The notes beneath the pieces are model-generated. The model saw only the letters and a program-made list of their open reading frames with translations. It was not told the origin of the DNA and ran no database searches. This document shows positions 34,267 through 44,433 of a stretch of 64,000 nucleotides of DNA, in pieces (positions within the stretch are counted from its first letter, which is position 1; each line of letters starts with the position of its first letter). The DNA is taken from the NCBI GenBank assembly GCA_015501585.1, contig JADNRY010000038.1, positions 248,001-312,000 of the forward strand. Direction: 5' to 3'. The DNA comes from Rhodocollybia butyracea (taxonomy: Eukaryota; Basidiomycota; Agaricomycetes; Agaricales; Omphalotaceae). The position numbers were made by a program, and so were the translations under genes.

Positions 34267-35297
34267 CTTGATTTTGTACTTGCGATATTGAGTGTGATTC
34301 AGGCGACTCTCATGCGTATGTCTGAGCGCCGACAAATTGACGATAAGCGTTGGTGCAGGGATGATGGACGTTGAGAGAAAGAAGTTGAACATACGTGACT
34401 CACCATTCACATGTTCAGATCACAAGCTCACATGTTCAGCTCACGTATCACATTGCTCACCAGCCTAGGTAAATTCTCACCGCTTTCACGACGCGACGTT
34501 ACAAAAGAAACGATTCTACAATAAAGATATGCGGGTTACAGCTGCCGGCATTTAACTAGTTAACCTATGTACATAAGGCGAGCACATTGCTCCCAGGCAA
34601 CCCACCTGCACCACCAGCTGTCGACACGGCTTGAAGGGGCTCTCCATCAGGAACCAGGCCTTTGAAGTCCCCTTCGTCGAAGCGCATAAAGTCCTCCAGC
34701 AGTCTTTAGAGAGTAGGTGAGTGTCCTTTTATAAAACAACACGTCTGTACTCACTGCTTCCACCCAGGATCCGTGACCTTGGTTCCAAGCTCTTGTGATC
34801 GTTGGCATGATAGAGGCTCTGGCCGACACTGTGTCGGCAAAGTAGGCAGTATACGCGCCATTGTTTCCCTTCAAATTCAACGCGCCAGACTGAAGGTCAC
34901 TCTGTATCAATTCATTGGAAACTTATATTGTGATGGGACTTGCCTTTTTCGTCATCAAAACCTTTGGGCGGCAAAACGCCATGATATGACATGGTTTTTC
35001 ACAGTTGTTGGTATTGCACTGAGTGCTTTGTGCAATGTAGGACCAGTGTAGTACCAAAAAAGTTTGTCCTAAGCGGTATCTAACTATTTAAGACTAGGTT
35101 TCAAATTTTTGCGGCTCAGCGCCAAAAGATATTTAGCCCCGGGACATCCGGAACCTTTCAGCCCGAGCCGGAAGGGAGGGTTTGGCCGTGTAGTTGGGAT
35201 ATGGAGAAGACATCGTGGTTTCATGGAGAAATGTTCTTACTATTAGCGCTTAGCAATTGGTCGTATCGGTCCGAAACACCTTATATTATTGAACTTC
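34267..35297. other. Intergenic, possible degenerate frame
   Basis: A minus-strand frame at 34910-34750 (N-N-G-A-Y-T-A-Y-F-A-D-T) looks protein-like but has no start, partner exon or recognised family. Nothing else was seen. Confidence 0.3.
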
Positions 35298-36201
35298 ATG
35301 TTCTCCACTTGCTCTCGCCGTGCGCTTGCGTCCGTCCGTCAGTTTTCCTCAAGTATAACCCGCACGCAGGTAATTTTTCTAATCTGTCCACAATATCCAC
35401 TCAACTTATTACATTGTCAAGAACAGGACCTCTCGATAGGCAAAATTCCTTTTCTTTCTATAGCCAACCTTCGAATAAACGACAGCCATCCACCCATAAA
35501 TCTCCTTCCAAAATTTGATCTCAATCTTCTCGAATCTCCGTATGGTCATCTATACTACCACACGCCTTCAGACGGTCGTTCAGCTGTGTTTTCTCAACTG
35601 CGGTTTCGGAACGAAGAAACCGGCCAAGATTGGATTTTACCCAACAAAATTCCATGGTCGTTGCACCTATGGCGCATAATAAAAAATCCCGACCTTGCGC
35701 CTCTAAAAGAGCTGTTGGTTAGGGACGGTGTTGTTTCTGAAGCGTTCATAGAACGTTGTGACCGTTTATTCCCGGCAGAGTTTGCTACTGCTGCTCCCAA
35801 TCGCGTCATATCTGGTCTCGGACAACATTTCCCGGTGCATATCTGTAGGAACAAGACCATACTTTGGATAGTAGGAGAAGAAAAGGTGCTTGATTTGCAT
35901 ATTGGATCATCATGGCTCGGATATCCTCATACACGCCAGAAAAATCACAAAGGTGTGTTCATGCACATCTTCACGGATTTCAACTGACAGTTTTCCAGGT
36001 ACTACCATGATTGAACTATACTATGATAACTCACGGGGCTACTGCCTTCGTGTCGTGAGAGAGCCTCCCAAAGTTCATCCCACTCGTCAACGAAGCATAG
36101 AAGATGGTCGATCAAGAAAGCTACGTTGTTATAGCCTTACCTATCCCGACTATCTTCCTGTTCTCGAAGAATTAGTAGGGCGGGACGATTTACACTACTG
36201 A
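35298..36201 (+). CDS. Uncharacterised protein, possible mitochondrial leader
   Basis: Three exons, 35298-35369, 35427-35952 and 35999-36201, total 801 nt (266 codons). The N-terminus M-F-S-T-C-S-R-R-A-L-A-S-V-R-Q-F-S-S-S is Arg/Ser-rich without acidic residues, which fits a mitochondrial presequence; this is inference. The body is Trp/Pro-rich with L-E-S-P-Y-G-H-L-Y-Y-H, 'NKIPWSLHLWRIIKNPDL' and I-G-S-S-W-L-G. The C-terminus is basic and ends G-R-D-D-L-H-Y. No known domain. Its stop codon overlaps the 3' end of the convergent LanC-like gene by 7 bp. Confidence 0.65.
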
Positions 36202-37883
36202 TTATACTTTACAAATTTTACACTGGTATCAATATCATCAAAACCTGGCATTCCGCTTCTGAATCTGCACCAAGAGAACTCTAACTGATCGAGATTTCTC
36301 CCAGCCGTCCCTAGTCTGTCATATGTTTCCGCTAATGCGCAACACATTCCTGCTACTCCACCATAGAGACTCCATGGTTTGTCGGGCGTCGTCATCTCTC
36401 CAGACGACGTGAACTGAGTATAGGACGTGGCCAAGTGTGCCAAGTGTATAGCACTGAGGAAATAAACCTTAGAATGCTCGTTGCGTTTCCAAATACCCAT
36501 AACGTCGCAAGCAGCTAACAGCGCGTACACAGATCCAGCGACACCGTGACAGAGTCCAACACCTTTGCGCAGGAGCCCTCGTTCATAAACGATTGCGGCC
36601 CTCGTTGAATGGCGGCAGCTAGATTGTCAACTAACGAGGCAGATAACGGAAATATATCGGGGTATAGATGTGCACGACGAACAAGTGTTGTAAAAAGAAT
36701 GAGCATTCCTGGAGCTCCATGACACCATCTGGCAAGGCAAGTACTAGTTATAGACATATATGGAACTTTGTACTCAAAAACAAGACGTACTGCACTAGGT
36801 CATCTGATCGAGGGATCCAACTTGAAGCTTCAGGCTCGAAGCCCAATTTCCATCGTCACCTTGCATTGTTGTTAACCATTCAACTGTTTGTAGAATATCG
36901 GATATATATGGTCTGATGATATCGACGGGACATAGAAGGAGGATGTGGAGTATGCCCGCTACGAAACAATCAAGGATTGCCTTCTAACAGATGGGAGTCT
37001 CCAGTGCTGTACTCACCTACGCCATGACCTGCGCCTAGATATCGTTTATAATGCCAGGACCACATCAGTGAAGGTATTGTGCTACTTTTACTGGCGTTCG
37101 AGGCATACACCGAAGAGCCAAACCGCGCTCGAGTGATAATCGACTGGACGATCTTCGAGATTGAAGCGTCATCTACAAGCTGTGCCACACTGGCCCCGAT
37201 TTCTGACTGCCTTCCGTCCCCACGAGGGATGCTTCCGCGCAATCGAAGTAACGCATAGAGTAGCCCCGCTTGACCATAAAGGACTTCGCATCCATCATCT
37301 TCTCGCGAGTCATCCGCTGCTTCTCGAGCTTGGATTTTCAATGCTCGATGCAGGATGCCGGTGCAAAGTGCAGCAGTATCTGGTAAGTTGTGTTTATCAT
37401 TATACATAGTTGACTCCTCTGCGCTTTCGCTTATGGAAAGGATATCTAACAAGATCTCGGTAGCAATCCCGACCGGAGTTCCCAGATACGAGGTCCTTGA
37501 AGAGGATTTGGGCTTCCACTTGGGGTTATTGTTTAGCAATCCGGCTATGTTTGAGAGACAATTTTGTCTGATTTGCTGCAAACTCTCCGAGAGATTCGCT
37601 CTCCCCACTCGGTCGAGGGAGGACCCAACTCGGGGAAGGACGAAACGAGGCGGGCAAATACAGCGAACCCTAAAACATCGTTTAAGTAAAATGAGACTCA
37701 ACGGCGTAATGAGATTACAGGACCTGCTGGGCCATGGTATATATCTAGAGCGTCAGGATCCATAGCTGCGTTAACGGATTGTTGACAGACTTGACTCGCC
37801 TGTTGGACGAGAGTTGACCATAATTCGTCAACGTTCAAGTCATTTGGTGGGCCGTCTGCATGGGATATGTATCGAGTGTGCAT
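36195..37883 (-). CDS. LanC-like protein (LANCL family)
   Basis: Eukaryotic LanC-like proteins are cytosolic zinc proteins that bind glutathione and can add it to dehydroamino acids. I derive four exons: 37883-37724, 37669-37017, 36958-36791 and 36728-36195. Landmarks are H-G-P-A-G in exon 1, G-T-P-V-G-I-A-T in exon 2, G-A-G-H-G-V-A-G-I-L across intron 2, W-C-H-G-A-P-G (zinc Cys) in exon 4 and G-L-C-H-G-V-A-G (zinc Cys-His), then W-S-L-Y-G-G-V-A-G. Three frame slips at GGG runs (37624-37626, 36842-36844, 36599-36601) are each cured by one extra G, giving 1518 nt, 505 codons plus stop. I therefore treat it as a real gene with sequencing errors. The start is the first in-frame ATG (M-H-T-R-Y-I-S-H). 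Confidence 0.88.
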
Positions 37884-38389
37884 ATCGAGAATAACGAGTG
37901 GACGGATTAATCGGAAAAATTTCAAGGAAGCGGAGGCCGACGCTAGAGGGTGGGTGGAGAAGCTAGCGCTTTCGTGACAGAAGGAAAAATGACCTCATGT
38001 TTGGACTGTATTTAAGACGTCATTGAGCTCGGCAGGCGCGTAGAACAGAACTTTTCACCAACTGGTAGTGGAAGTTCTAACTGTGAGGCGCAAACAACAA
38101 CTCTGACGGTGGGGAAAAATACTACTGGCTCTCGGGAAGAACGGGGATGCATCACTCGCTCAAACAACCCAAGAAGTCTCGGAGGAGGAGGAGGCATCCT
38201 ATTAATGTGAATGACGTATGTAGACTTTTGAAGGCGAGAATTGAAGTCAGCTGCTTGTTTTCGAAAGGCTGTCCCTCCGTTGTCAGGGTCTAGACCCCAT
38301 ATCAAAATTTAATACTCGTATGTCCGAGAAAACACCCCTTTGTGGAGCTTTCCGACGCGAATTTATACAGATTTATACTCTATCTTTAT
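37884..38389. other. Intergenic, promoter side of the LanC-like gene
   Basis: No gene recognised. A Pro-rich minus-strand frame (38305-38012) lacks an ATG. Confidence 0.4.
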
Positions 38390-38990
38390 ACCTTATCAGA
38401 ACGCGACCGGCCTAAATCTCTTCTCCCCTTCCAAAAGCATATCCTCAAGACTTAGTGGACTGAGATAACACGAGTACATAATTTATCCAATCCCGAATTT
38501 ACCACCCGAGATCATGAAACGAACCATTCCTCAAGATATAGCCTCATCGGACGAGACCATAGTAGTACATACTATGTCAAAGCTACCAGTCCTTTCTTTG
38601 GTCTACTTATCATACTTACTCGACGATACATCTTAAATTCAAGATGCCGTTCGAGTCCCGATGTGTTGCCTCTGAAGAAGTTTGTACCATACATACATGG
38701 CGAATATCCTAGCCCTCGTAAAATGTTGAACGTTTCTGCGTCTTCATGAATAAACATCCCAAGGCTTAAAACTATAGAATCTACGATGCTAATGCTCGTA
38801 ATAGGACTCCAGAAGTACCCTTGAGCGAGATTTTATTGATCACTTTATGCGTGTTCTCAAAAATGAGCGTGCTAACTCACAGTGGCTCCCGAAGCGAGTC
38901 CAGAACCACCACCATCCTTCCCCAAAAGGGCCGCCAACCTCATACCATCGTTCTCGATATCATCCAATTTAGCAAGCGGGTCATTTTTAG
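38390..38990 (-). pseudogene. Relic of the F-box gene family (3' end and flank only)
   Basis: 38877-38990 matches the last ~110 nt of the F-box gene at 42078 (L-D-D-I-E-x-D-G-M-R-L, then L-G-K-D-G-G-G-S-G-L-A-S-G). 38390-38560 matches that gene's 3' flank (41797-41975; shares ACCTTATCAGAACGC). The remaining ~1.6 kb of coding sequence is absent. It shows that the F-box genes were duplicated as segments with their flanks. Confidence 0.75.
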
Positions 38991-40400
38991 TGTTCGTTTC
39001 TTAGACCTAAGTTCAGCAGCGTGCGTACTATTAACGAACGACTTTTCTTCGCTAACTACTACAAGACGGCTAGCCAGGCTACGTGCGTACCACATGATGA
39101 TGTAAACGACGCGTGTGTATTCAAACCGCTGGGCCCGGGCGAGTCGTGACCTAAGTATGGTCTCCTATGGTCCTGGATGGATATCTAAAATCAAGGATCG
39201 CACATCATATACCTACTGTACCGGGTGGAATTCTACCTACGATGCAGCGCTGCGGTGCGAAGAAGTTGGACTTCACAGTATTTGAAAGATCATCAGGCAG
39301 GATCATGTGTGAACATAGTCTCCCCTAGGCAGACTTGTATACTTACACTGTGTGTAACGAGTCTGCCTAGTTCCCACGGGGTCAATGCAGCTGTCCGAAA
39401 TTAGTGTGAACAGGTGAATTCTGAAATAAATATTTTACCCTTTTTTCATTTACGTATATCTACTTAGCTTACTGGACATTTACTCTGTAAATGGATTTGA
39501 TTGTTGAGACTACTGCATATTTATCATTTCAAGAAGGCTCAGGGTATGTATTACCATCCCAAGGCGATACTTCCAAACATGAAAATTCGCAAGCTCCCTA
39601 CTACTTACTGGCCAAGAGTGAGTCGAGAGCGACAGGCTTCTGGCATTCAAGGTCTCATATCGACCATTCAGAACACGTCAAGACAATACTAAACAAGTAT
39701 CGTTGCCTTGCCATGGTTGCTTTGCGGCGCTGTCACCATTATAGAATCAGGTGGGACGTTTCAACTGAAACAAGTCTCCCAACCTAGAGGTAACCAATCC
39801 AATAGTAGCCTCATACGTGAATGAACACAAGACGGGGTTTGGTATTTTCAGAGTCCGAATAAGTGCTGAGGCTGACAATACATCAATAGTGGAATATTCA
39901 TTATCGTTGTTATATTAGGACTAGCAGCTGTAGCCTTAGTATCTGGATATTTGAATTGACTGTCGTCCAGGATGCTATTGACTCCCAACTATTTACTGCA
40001 GATGAGTTTAGTATACTTATGTATACTTGTTCCTCAAGACCACTACTTAGATGATGAACCTCCAAGCCGGGGCTTCAGGTGAGTTGACGAGTTGACGGGC
40101 TTTTGGAGGAATCGCCACCCACCACTAAACAATACACTATTCAAGTATTAGGCCTGGTGGTCACAGTATTTGATATTGCTTTTACCTGGCGGACGGAGGT
40201 GCAATACTACGTATGGAGGTGAGCAAGCAAATATTAATTGACGTTGACATTAACCTCCATCTTCAGAAAACCTTTACGCATAACGTTTGTTCGATGTCTC
40301 TTCATTTTGATGCGATATCTCCCAATCGTAATCCATATGTATGTAGAACAATTGTTCCCGAGGTTAAGGACAATTCGCTAATTAGAATGCTAGTATCCAC
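38991..40400. other. Intergenic, one unsupported frame
   Basis: An ATG frame of 98 codons at 39491-39787 has no family or paralogue. A hairpin near 39330-39380 pairs AGGCAGACT with AGTCTGCCT, and similar AGGCAGACT words occur at 49990 and 51100. No gene is supported. Confidence 0.3.
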
Positions 40401-41480
40401 TTGATTTTTGCGAGCGTCTGGATAAATGGTGCTGACCAAGTACCAGAGGAACATTGCAAGTTTATTGCAATTTTCCGCGCTATCGCAAGCTTTAGCATGC
40501 TCTTGTCACTCGATCTGGTTCTTATGCTTCGAGGTTCGTCAGGGTCCACAAACCATCCGCAGACAAGTTTTTGGCTTTCCTCTTGTTCTGAATTTTTATT
40601 TTCCAGTCTTTGCCCTATATGATCGGAGCCGATTAATAGGCGTATTTCTTTTGTTCTTGCTTGTGACAAGAATTGCTTCATCAGCCTATGCCTCTCAGGC
40701 TCACCGATTGAGATTCCCAGAGGACATCAAATTTACCAACCACTATTGCATCTCTGAAGTCAGTTTCAAAAATGCTCCCGGGAACCCTCTCTTGGTGTTC
40801 ATGTCCGTATCTATATGTTATTTAACGTTTCACTAACAACTCCAACAATACTAGATATGGGGAATTGACCGTTCAGTCAGTGATCATTGCCCTAGCTATG
40901 AAACGCACCGTTTGGGACCTTCGCCAGTATTCTTACTCTCTGTTTTCTGTGCTCAACAGAGATGGCTTGGTAGCATTCTGTGCCATTGGTGGTAAAATAT
41001 CAGTCTACTCACTGCCAGAACTCATATACTTACATGTCATTACCAGCGGCAATGGTTGCAATAGGTGTAACATCAGTGAAGAAAGGAGCAGGGGCTGTTT
41101 TTGTATTTCCGTCAGTTGCGAGCTTGCTAGGGATTTGATTTGGCCACTACTGAAAACTTCTACTAACAGACTTTTCATATCACTAATATCTGCTGTGGTA
41201 TGTATTTACTGACATTGCGTGGGTTATTTTATACTTGACACACTCATAGGGGTGCCGCACCATTCTCAACCTGCACAAATTGGAATTGACGAGCGCGAGT
41301 GTGAACTCATCCAAGCAAAAGAAAGACCTAGAGCTTACTACTATTGAAAATGTGGATATAACAACATGGGATGCACCTTGGGATACAAGTACATTTCAAA
41401 TAGTTGAGCATGATATCCCTACCACACCTCAGCAAAATGCAGAGCTAGTATCAAGGGATAAGGATGTGTATTCAGTCTAG
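40401..41480 (+). CDS. DUF6533-like multi-pass membrane protein, 5' end unresolved
   Basis: Agaricomycetes carry many such putative membrane proteins of unknown role. Exons: one ending at 40533, then 40607-40802, 40855-40988, 41047-41110, 41170-41197 (28 nt) and 41250-41480. Splicing gives 'LVLMLRVFALYDRSR', a helix block L-I-G-V-F-L-L-F-L-L-V-T-R-I, M-K-R-T-V-W-D-L-R-Q, L-F-S-V-L-N-R-D-G-L-V and finally I-S-A-V-G-C-R-T-I-L-N-L. This is the usual order of W-K-T, Y-R-D-G and C-R-L-I-L-N-L motifs in the family. The last exon adds a hydrophilic tail. The expected N-terminal helix with the Y-D-Y motif is not found upstream; 40213-40404 might hold a remnant. The gene may be 5'-truncated. Confidence 0.6.
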
Positions 41481-42077
41481 TGAAGCGGAGAGTAGATAAC
41501 ATTTCAATAAAATAAAAATATACATTCACTGTAGTAGTAGAAGTCCTACTGGAGATAGCGAAATTCTTTGAGGAAACCAAGGGTTCCATTTGGCATTTGT
41601 GTTTGATAGATACATTGTCCCTGCCCAAGAGTCAAATTTCAACACTAATAGTGCTTGAGAGATGATCTTGTAAGTTGGACTGGGAGAGCCCATTATGAAC
41701 CTGGAAACCAAAGTGTAGATGCTATCTGTACTATTGTTGTTCGGCCATGCTAGGAAAGTTGGGTTAAAATGTGAGAGGATGTGAGACCGCAATTGACCTT
41801 ATCAGAACGCTACCAGTCTAAATCTTTTCTCTCCTTCCAGAAGTATATCCTCAAGACCAACTCAAGACGTAGTGGGCTGAGATAGCACGTGTGCATACTC
41901 AACATACTCGAAGCAGTACCCAATCTCGAATTATCACCCGAGATCGTGACTGCTACATCTCGAGCATCATCGGACGATTCATACCAGAGATATCCGAGAT
42001 TTGATAAATGTACCAAGAACCATAGGTCGTCAGTACTAAGTACATTTATCACAACTTATTTACATACCCTTGATCGA
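41481..42077. other. 3' flank of F-box gene 1
   Basis: No gene seen. 41797-41975 is duplicated at 38390-38560. Confidence 0.5.
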
Positions 42078-43841
42078 TTACGCTCCAGAAGTGAGTCCAG
42101 AAACACCACTAGAGTCCTTCCCCAAAACCACCAACCTCATACCATCCTTCTCGATATCGTCCAATTCAGCATATACTTGTCCTAATTCTGAACACATTCG
42201 ATTCGGGAATCGTATTATACATTCCCGGAGGCAAGACGCTACGATTTCTGTTTCGATTTCAAGTGTTTCCTTCGCATCAGCCTTAGAGATTATACGGCCC
42301 CAACTTCGATATTGTGGAGACTGTATAGGCTTCCAACGAGATTGAACCATCCCAATAACAGCCGCATCATCAAAAGTCTCTGCACGGAGAGTGAGCTTCA
42401 AGGAATGGAGTCTGGGTAGAACCTGCATCTGCGTAGTAGATGTAGACGACTCGGGATCCTCAGGGCCATGGATATGCAGAGTCTGAATGAAGTGTCCAGT
42501 TATAGGGCTAGATTCAGGCGGGACATGAGTGTCAGTGAACATAAAATCGAGTAAGGTGGGCATGTGTGTGAGTATGAGGATGAGGTTGGAATCAGAGAGT
42601 GCGAGACCTCCGATGTGGAGCGTGGTTAGTTGGAAGGAGGAGCGTGTTATAAATGCTATGAAATGGTCAATTTCGATCCAGGAAGACCCGTTATTATTGC
42701 GGCTCGTTTCCAAGCAGATAGTTCGGAGTGAGGGGAGGTTTAAAAAAGGGAATATTGAGTAAGTGGCCTTTTGTGGAAGGAAGGATGAGGGAGTGAGGGT
42801 TAATGTTTCCAGTGTAGTGGACAGAGAAGGTACTATGTCTTTTGGGTATGCATTCTGTGGATGTGCGAGGTAATGGCCATCGTTCATATAAACTTTGAGC
42901 GATGTTAGTTTCGGTGAATTTTGGAAAAGCATTTCGAGACTGTTATAGTCAGGACGGAGTTCCAGATGGGAGAGGTTTTCGAGGCAAGACTCTATCGACT
43001 TTGGCATATGCCAATCAATGACCAAACTCTTCAGCTTGGGTGCGACACCGACTATGTTCTGATTTATACTGTCATAACTCCCCTCGAATCGTACATCCTC
43101 GAGAACAGGAAGAGACGATGGTATCTCGCAGTGAAATATACGAGGAGCACGATGAAAACTGTCACCACTCGAAAAACTGCGCCAGCGATGGGCTTGCCCA
43201 AACACACGGCTAACAAGTGGATCGAACATCCCATTCGATAGTAGAAAGGGGACTCGGCTAGTTTTCAGTTCTAATGAGACCGTCAATGGATACTGTCGAG
43301 ATCGGTTCAGAAAGGTGTCTAGAATGGACGAAAGTTTTTCGTATGCTGTTTCTCGATCGTAGTCTTCACCTTCGTACATCCAGGACAATGTAATCCTAGA
43401 CCAGATACTAGATAATGCCAGGGAATTCCTGCGCCATTGTGCGCTGACGCTGCTAAGAGTCAGAGCAGGCTCACTTTGCATGTACGAGTGTTGACGACCA
43501 CCGACTCGAAAGTAGTTCATATCGCAGCAGTCATCGAAGATGCGCTGCAAGATTTCATTCGGGAGCTTTCGCACCGGAGACGAGAAAGCTTGAAGATGGT
43601 CTCTGTAAACCTGTAATAAGGATCTCTGTTCAACGAGATACGCCCGACGAATTTCCAGGCGCTGAATTTCGTCTTCGCAAGATGTAAGATCCTGCTGGAC
43701 GTTTCTGAGAGTAGTAGAAATCTCGGCTGGCTGGGATACAAAAGGGCCTGAATCTGAGCGAAGTTTGCCTCGTAGGACGGAGAGATCTAGGTCGATACGA
43801 GGAGAAAACAGTTGGGTGGCACAGTCTGAGCAAACTGGCAT
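42078..43841 (-). CDS. F-box protein 1 with N-terminal coiled coil
   Basis: Single-exon frame of 587 codons from the ATG at 43841 (M-P-V-C-S-D-C). An N-terminal C-x-x-C pair, a coiled coil (R-N-V-Q-Q-D-L-T-S-C-E-D-E-I-Q-R-L-E) and then the F-box core L-P-N-E-I-L-Q-R-I-F-D-D-C are the standard layout of the large Agaricomycete F-box family. F-box proteins bring substrates to SCF ubiquitin ligases through Skp1. The C-terminal ~450 residues show irregular leucine-rich motifs (for example 'LSHLELRPDYNSLEMLFQNS'), the likely substrate side. A close paralogue lies 0.6 kb upstream. Confidence 0.88.
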   Translation of the reverse strand: MPVCSDCATQLFSPRIDLDLSVLRGKLRSDSGPFVSQPAEISTTLRNVQQDLTSCEDEIQRLEIRRAYLVEQRSLLQVYRDHLQAFSSPVRKLPNEILQRIFDDCCDMNYFRVGGRQHSYMQSEPALTLSSVSAQWRRNSLALSSIWSRITLSWMYEGEDYDRETAYEKLSSILDTFLNRSRQYPLTVSLELKTSRVPFLLSNGMFDPLVSRVFGQAHRWRSFSSGDSFHRAPRIFHCEIPSSLPVLEDVRFEGSYDSINQNIVGVAPKLKSLVIDWHMPKSIESCLENLSHLELRPDYNSLEMLFQNSPKLTSLKVYMNDGHYLAHPQNAYPKDIVPSLSTTLETLTLTPSSFLPQKATYSIFPFLNLPSLRTICLETSRNNNGSSWIEIDHFIAFITRSSFQLTTLHIGGLALSDSNLILILTHMPTLLDFMFTDTHVPPESSPITGHFIQTLHIHGPEDPESSTSTTQMQVLPRLHSLKLTLRAETFDDAAVIGMVQSRWKPIQSPQYRSWGRIISKADAKETLEIETEIVASCLRECIIRFPNRMCSELGQVYAELDDIEKDGMRLVVLGKDSSGVSGLTSGA

Positions 43842-44433
43842 GGTGGGAGTTGTCAAGAGCTGTTTATGCTCATAGATGACGTCTATCGTTACAACAAGTA
43901 CCAAGCATGATCAATGATCTCCCAAAACAGCCTTTTCTATCATCATACATCATGTTCCGACTTCCGACGCCCATGCATCATGGGAACAATCTGGAAGAGT
44001 ACGAAGGTCTTATTGGGGTGAGGGGAATTCATGCGGTGATATTATCTCTTTCAGTCCAAAAATAAGGAAATTGTAAGCAGAAACTCCCAGGCGCTGCGCG
44101 TACCCCAGATGAAATCAACACATGACCGTGTGGTCTTGCTGTGGGATCTTGCTCAGAAATGAACAGGAAATCTTCCTTGCTTTGGCAAATTACTAGAACT
44201 TTGTTCAAGTCCAAGACGTGAGAGGTGAAATTAATAATGATTACAGTAACATTTCCAACAGTCGTGGCGTACAATGAACATCAGGGTTAACGCTAAAGCT
44301 ACTAGTATAAAATGCTAATATTCGTGATAAGACTACTATAGACTACTATTTACTATTTACTCCAAATCCGATGCCAGAGAATCAGAAATCAGAAAACCAT
44401 ACTAGTACAGGTATTACCATTCAAGCTTTTCAA
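43842..44433. other. Gap between F-box paralogues
   Basis: Promoter of F-box gene 1 and 3' flank of gene 2. No gene seen. Confidence 0.4.

Noticed and set aside
36195..37883. LanC-like gene as a pseudogene with three frameshifts
   Set aside because: All three breaks are one-base deficits at GGG runs, repair gives exactly 506 codons including the stop, and every zinc and glycine motif is intact.
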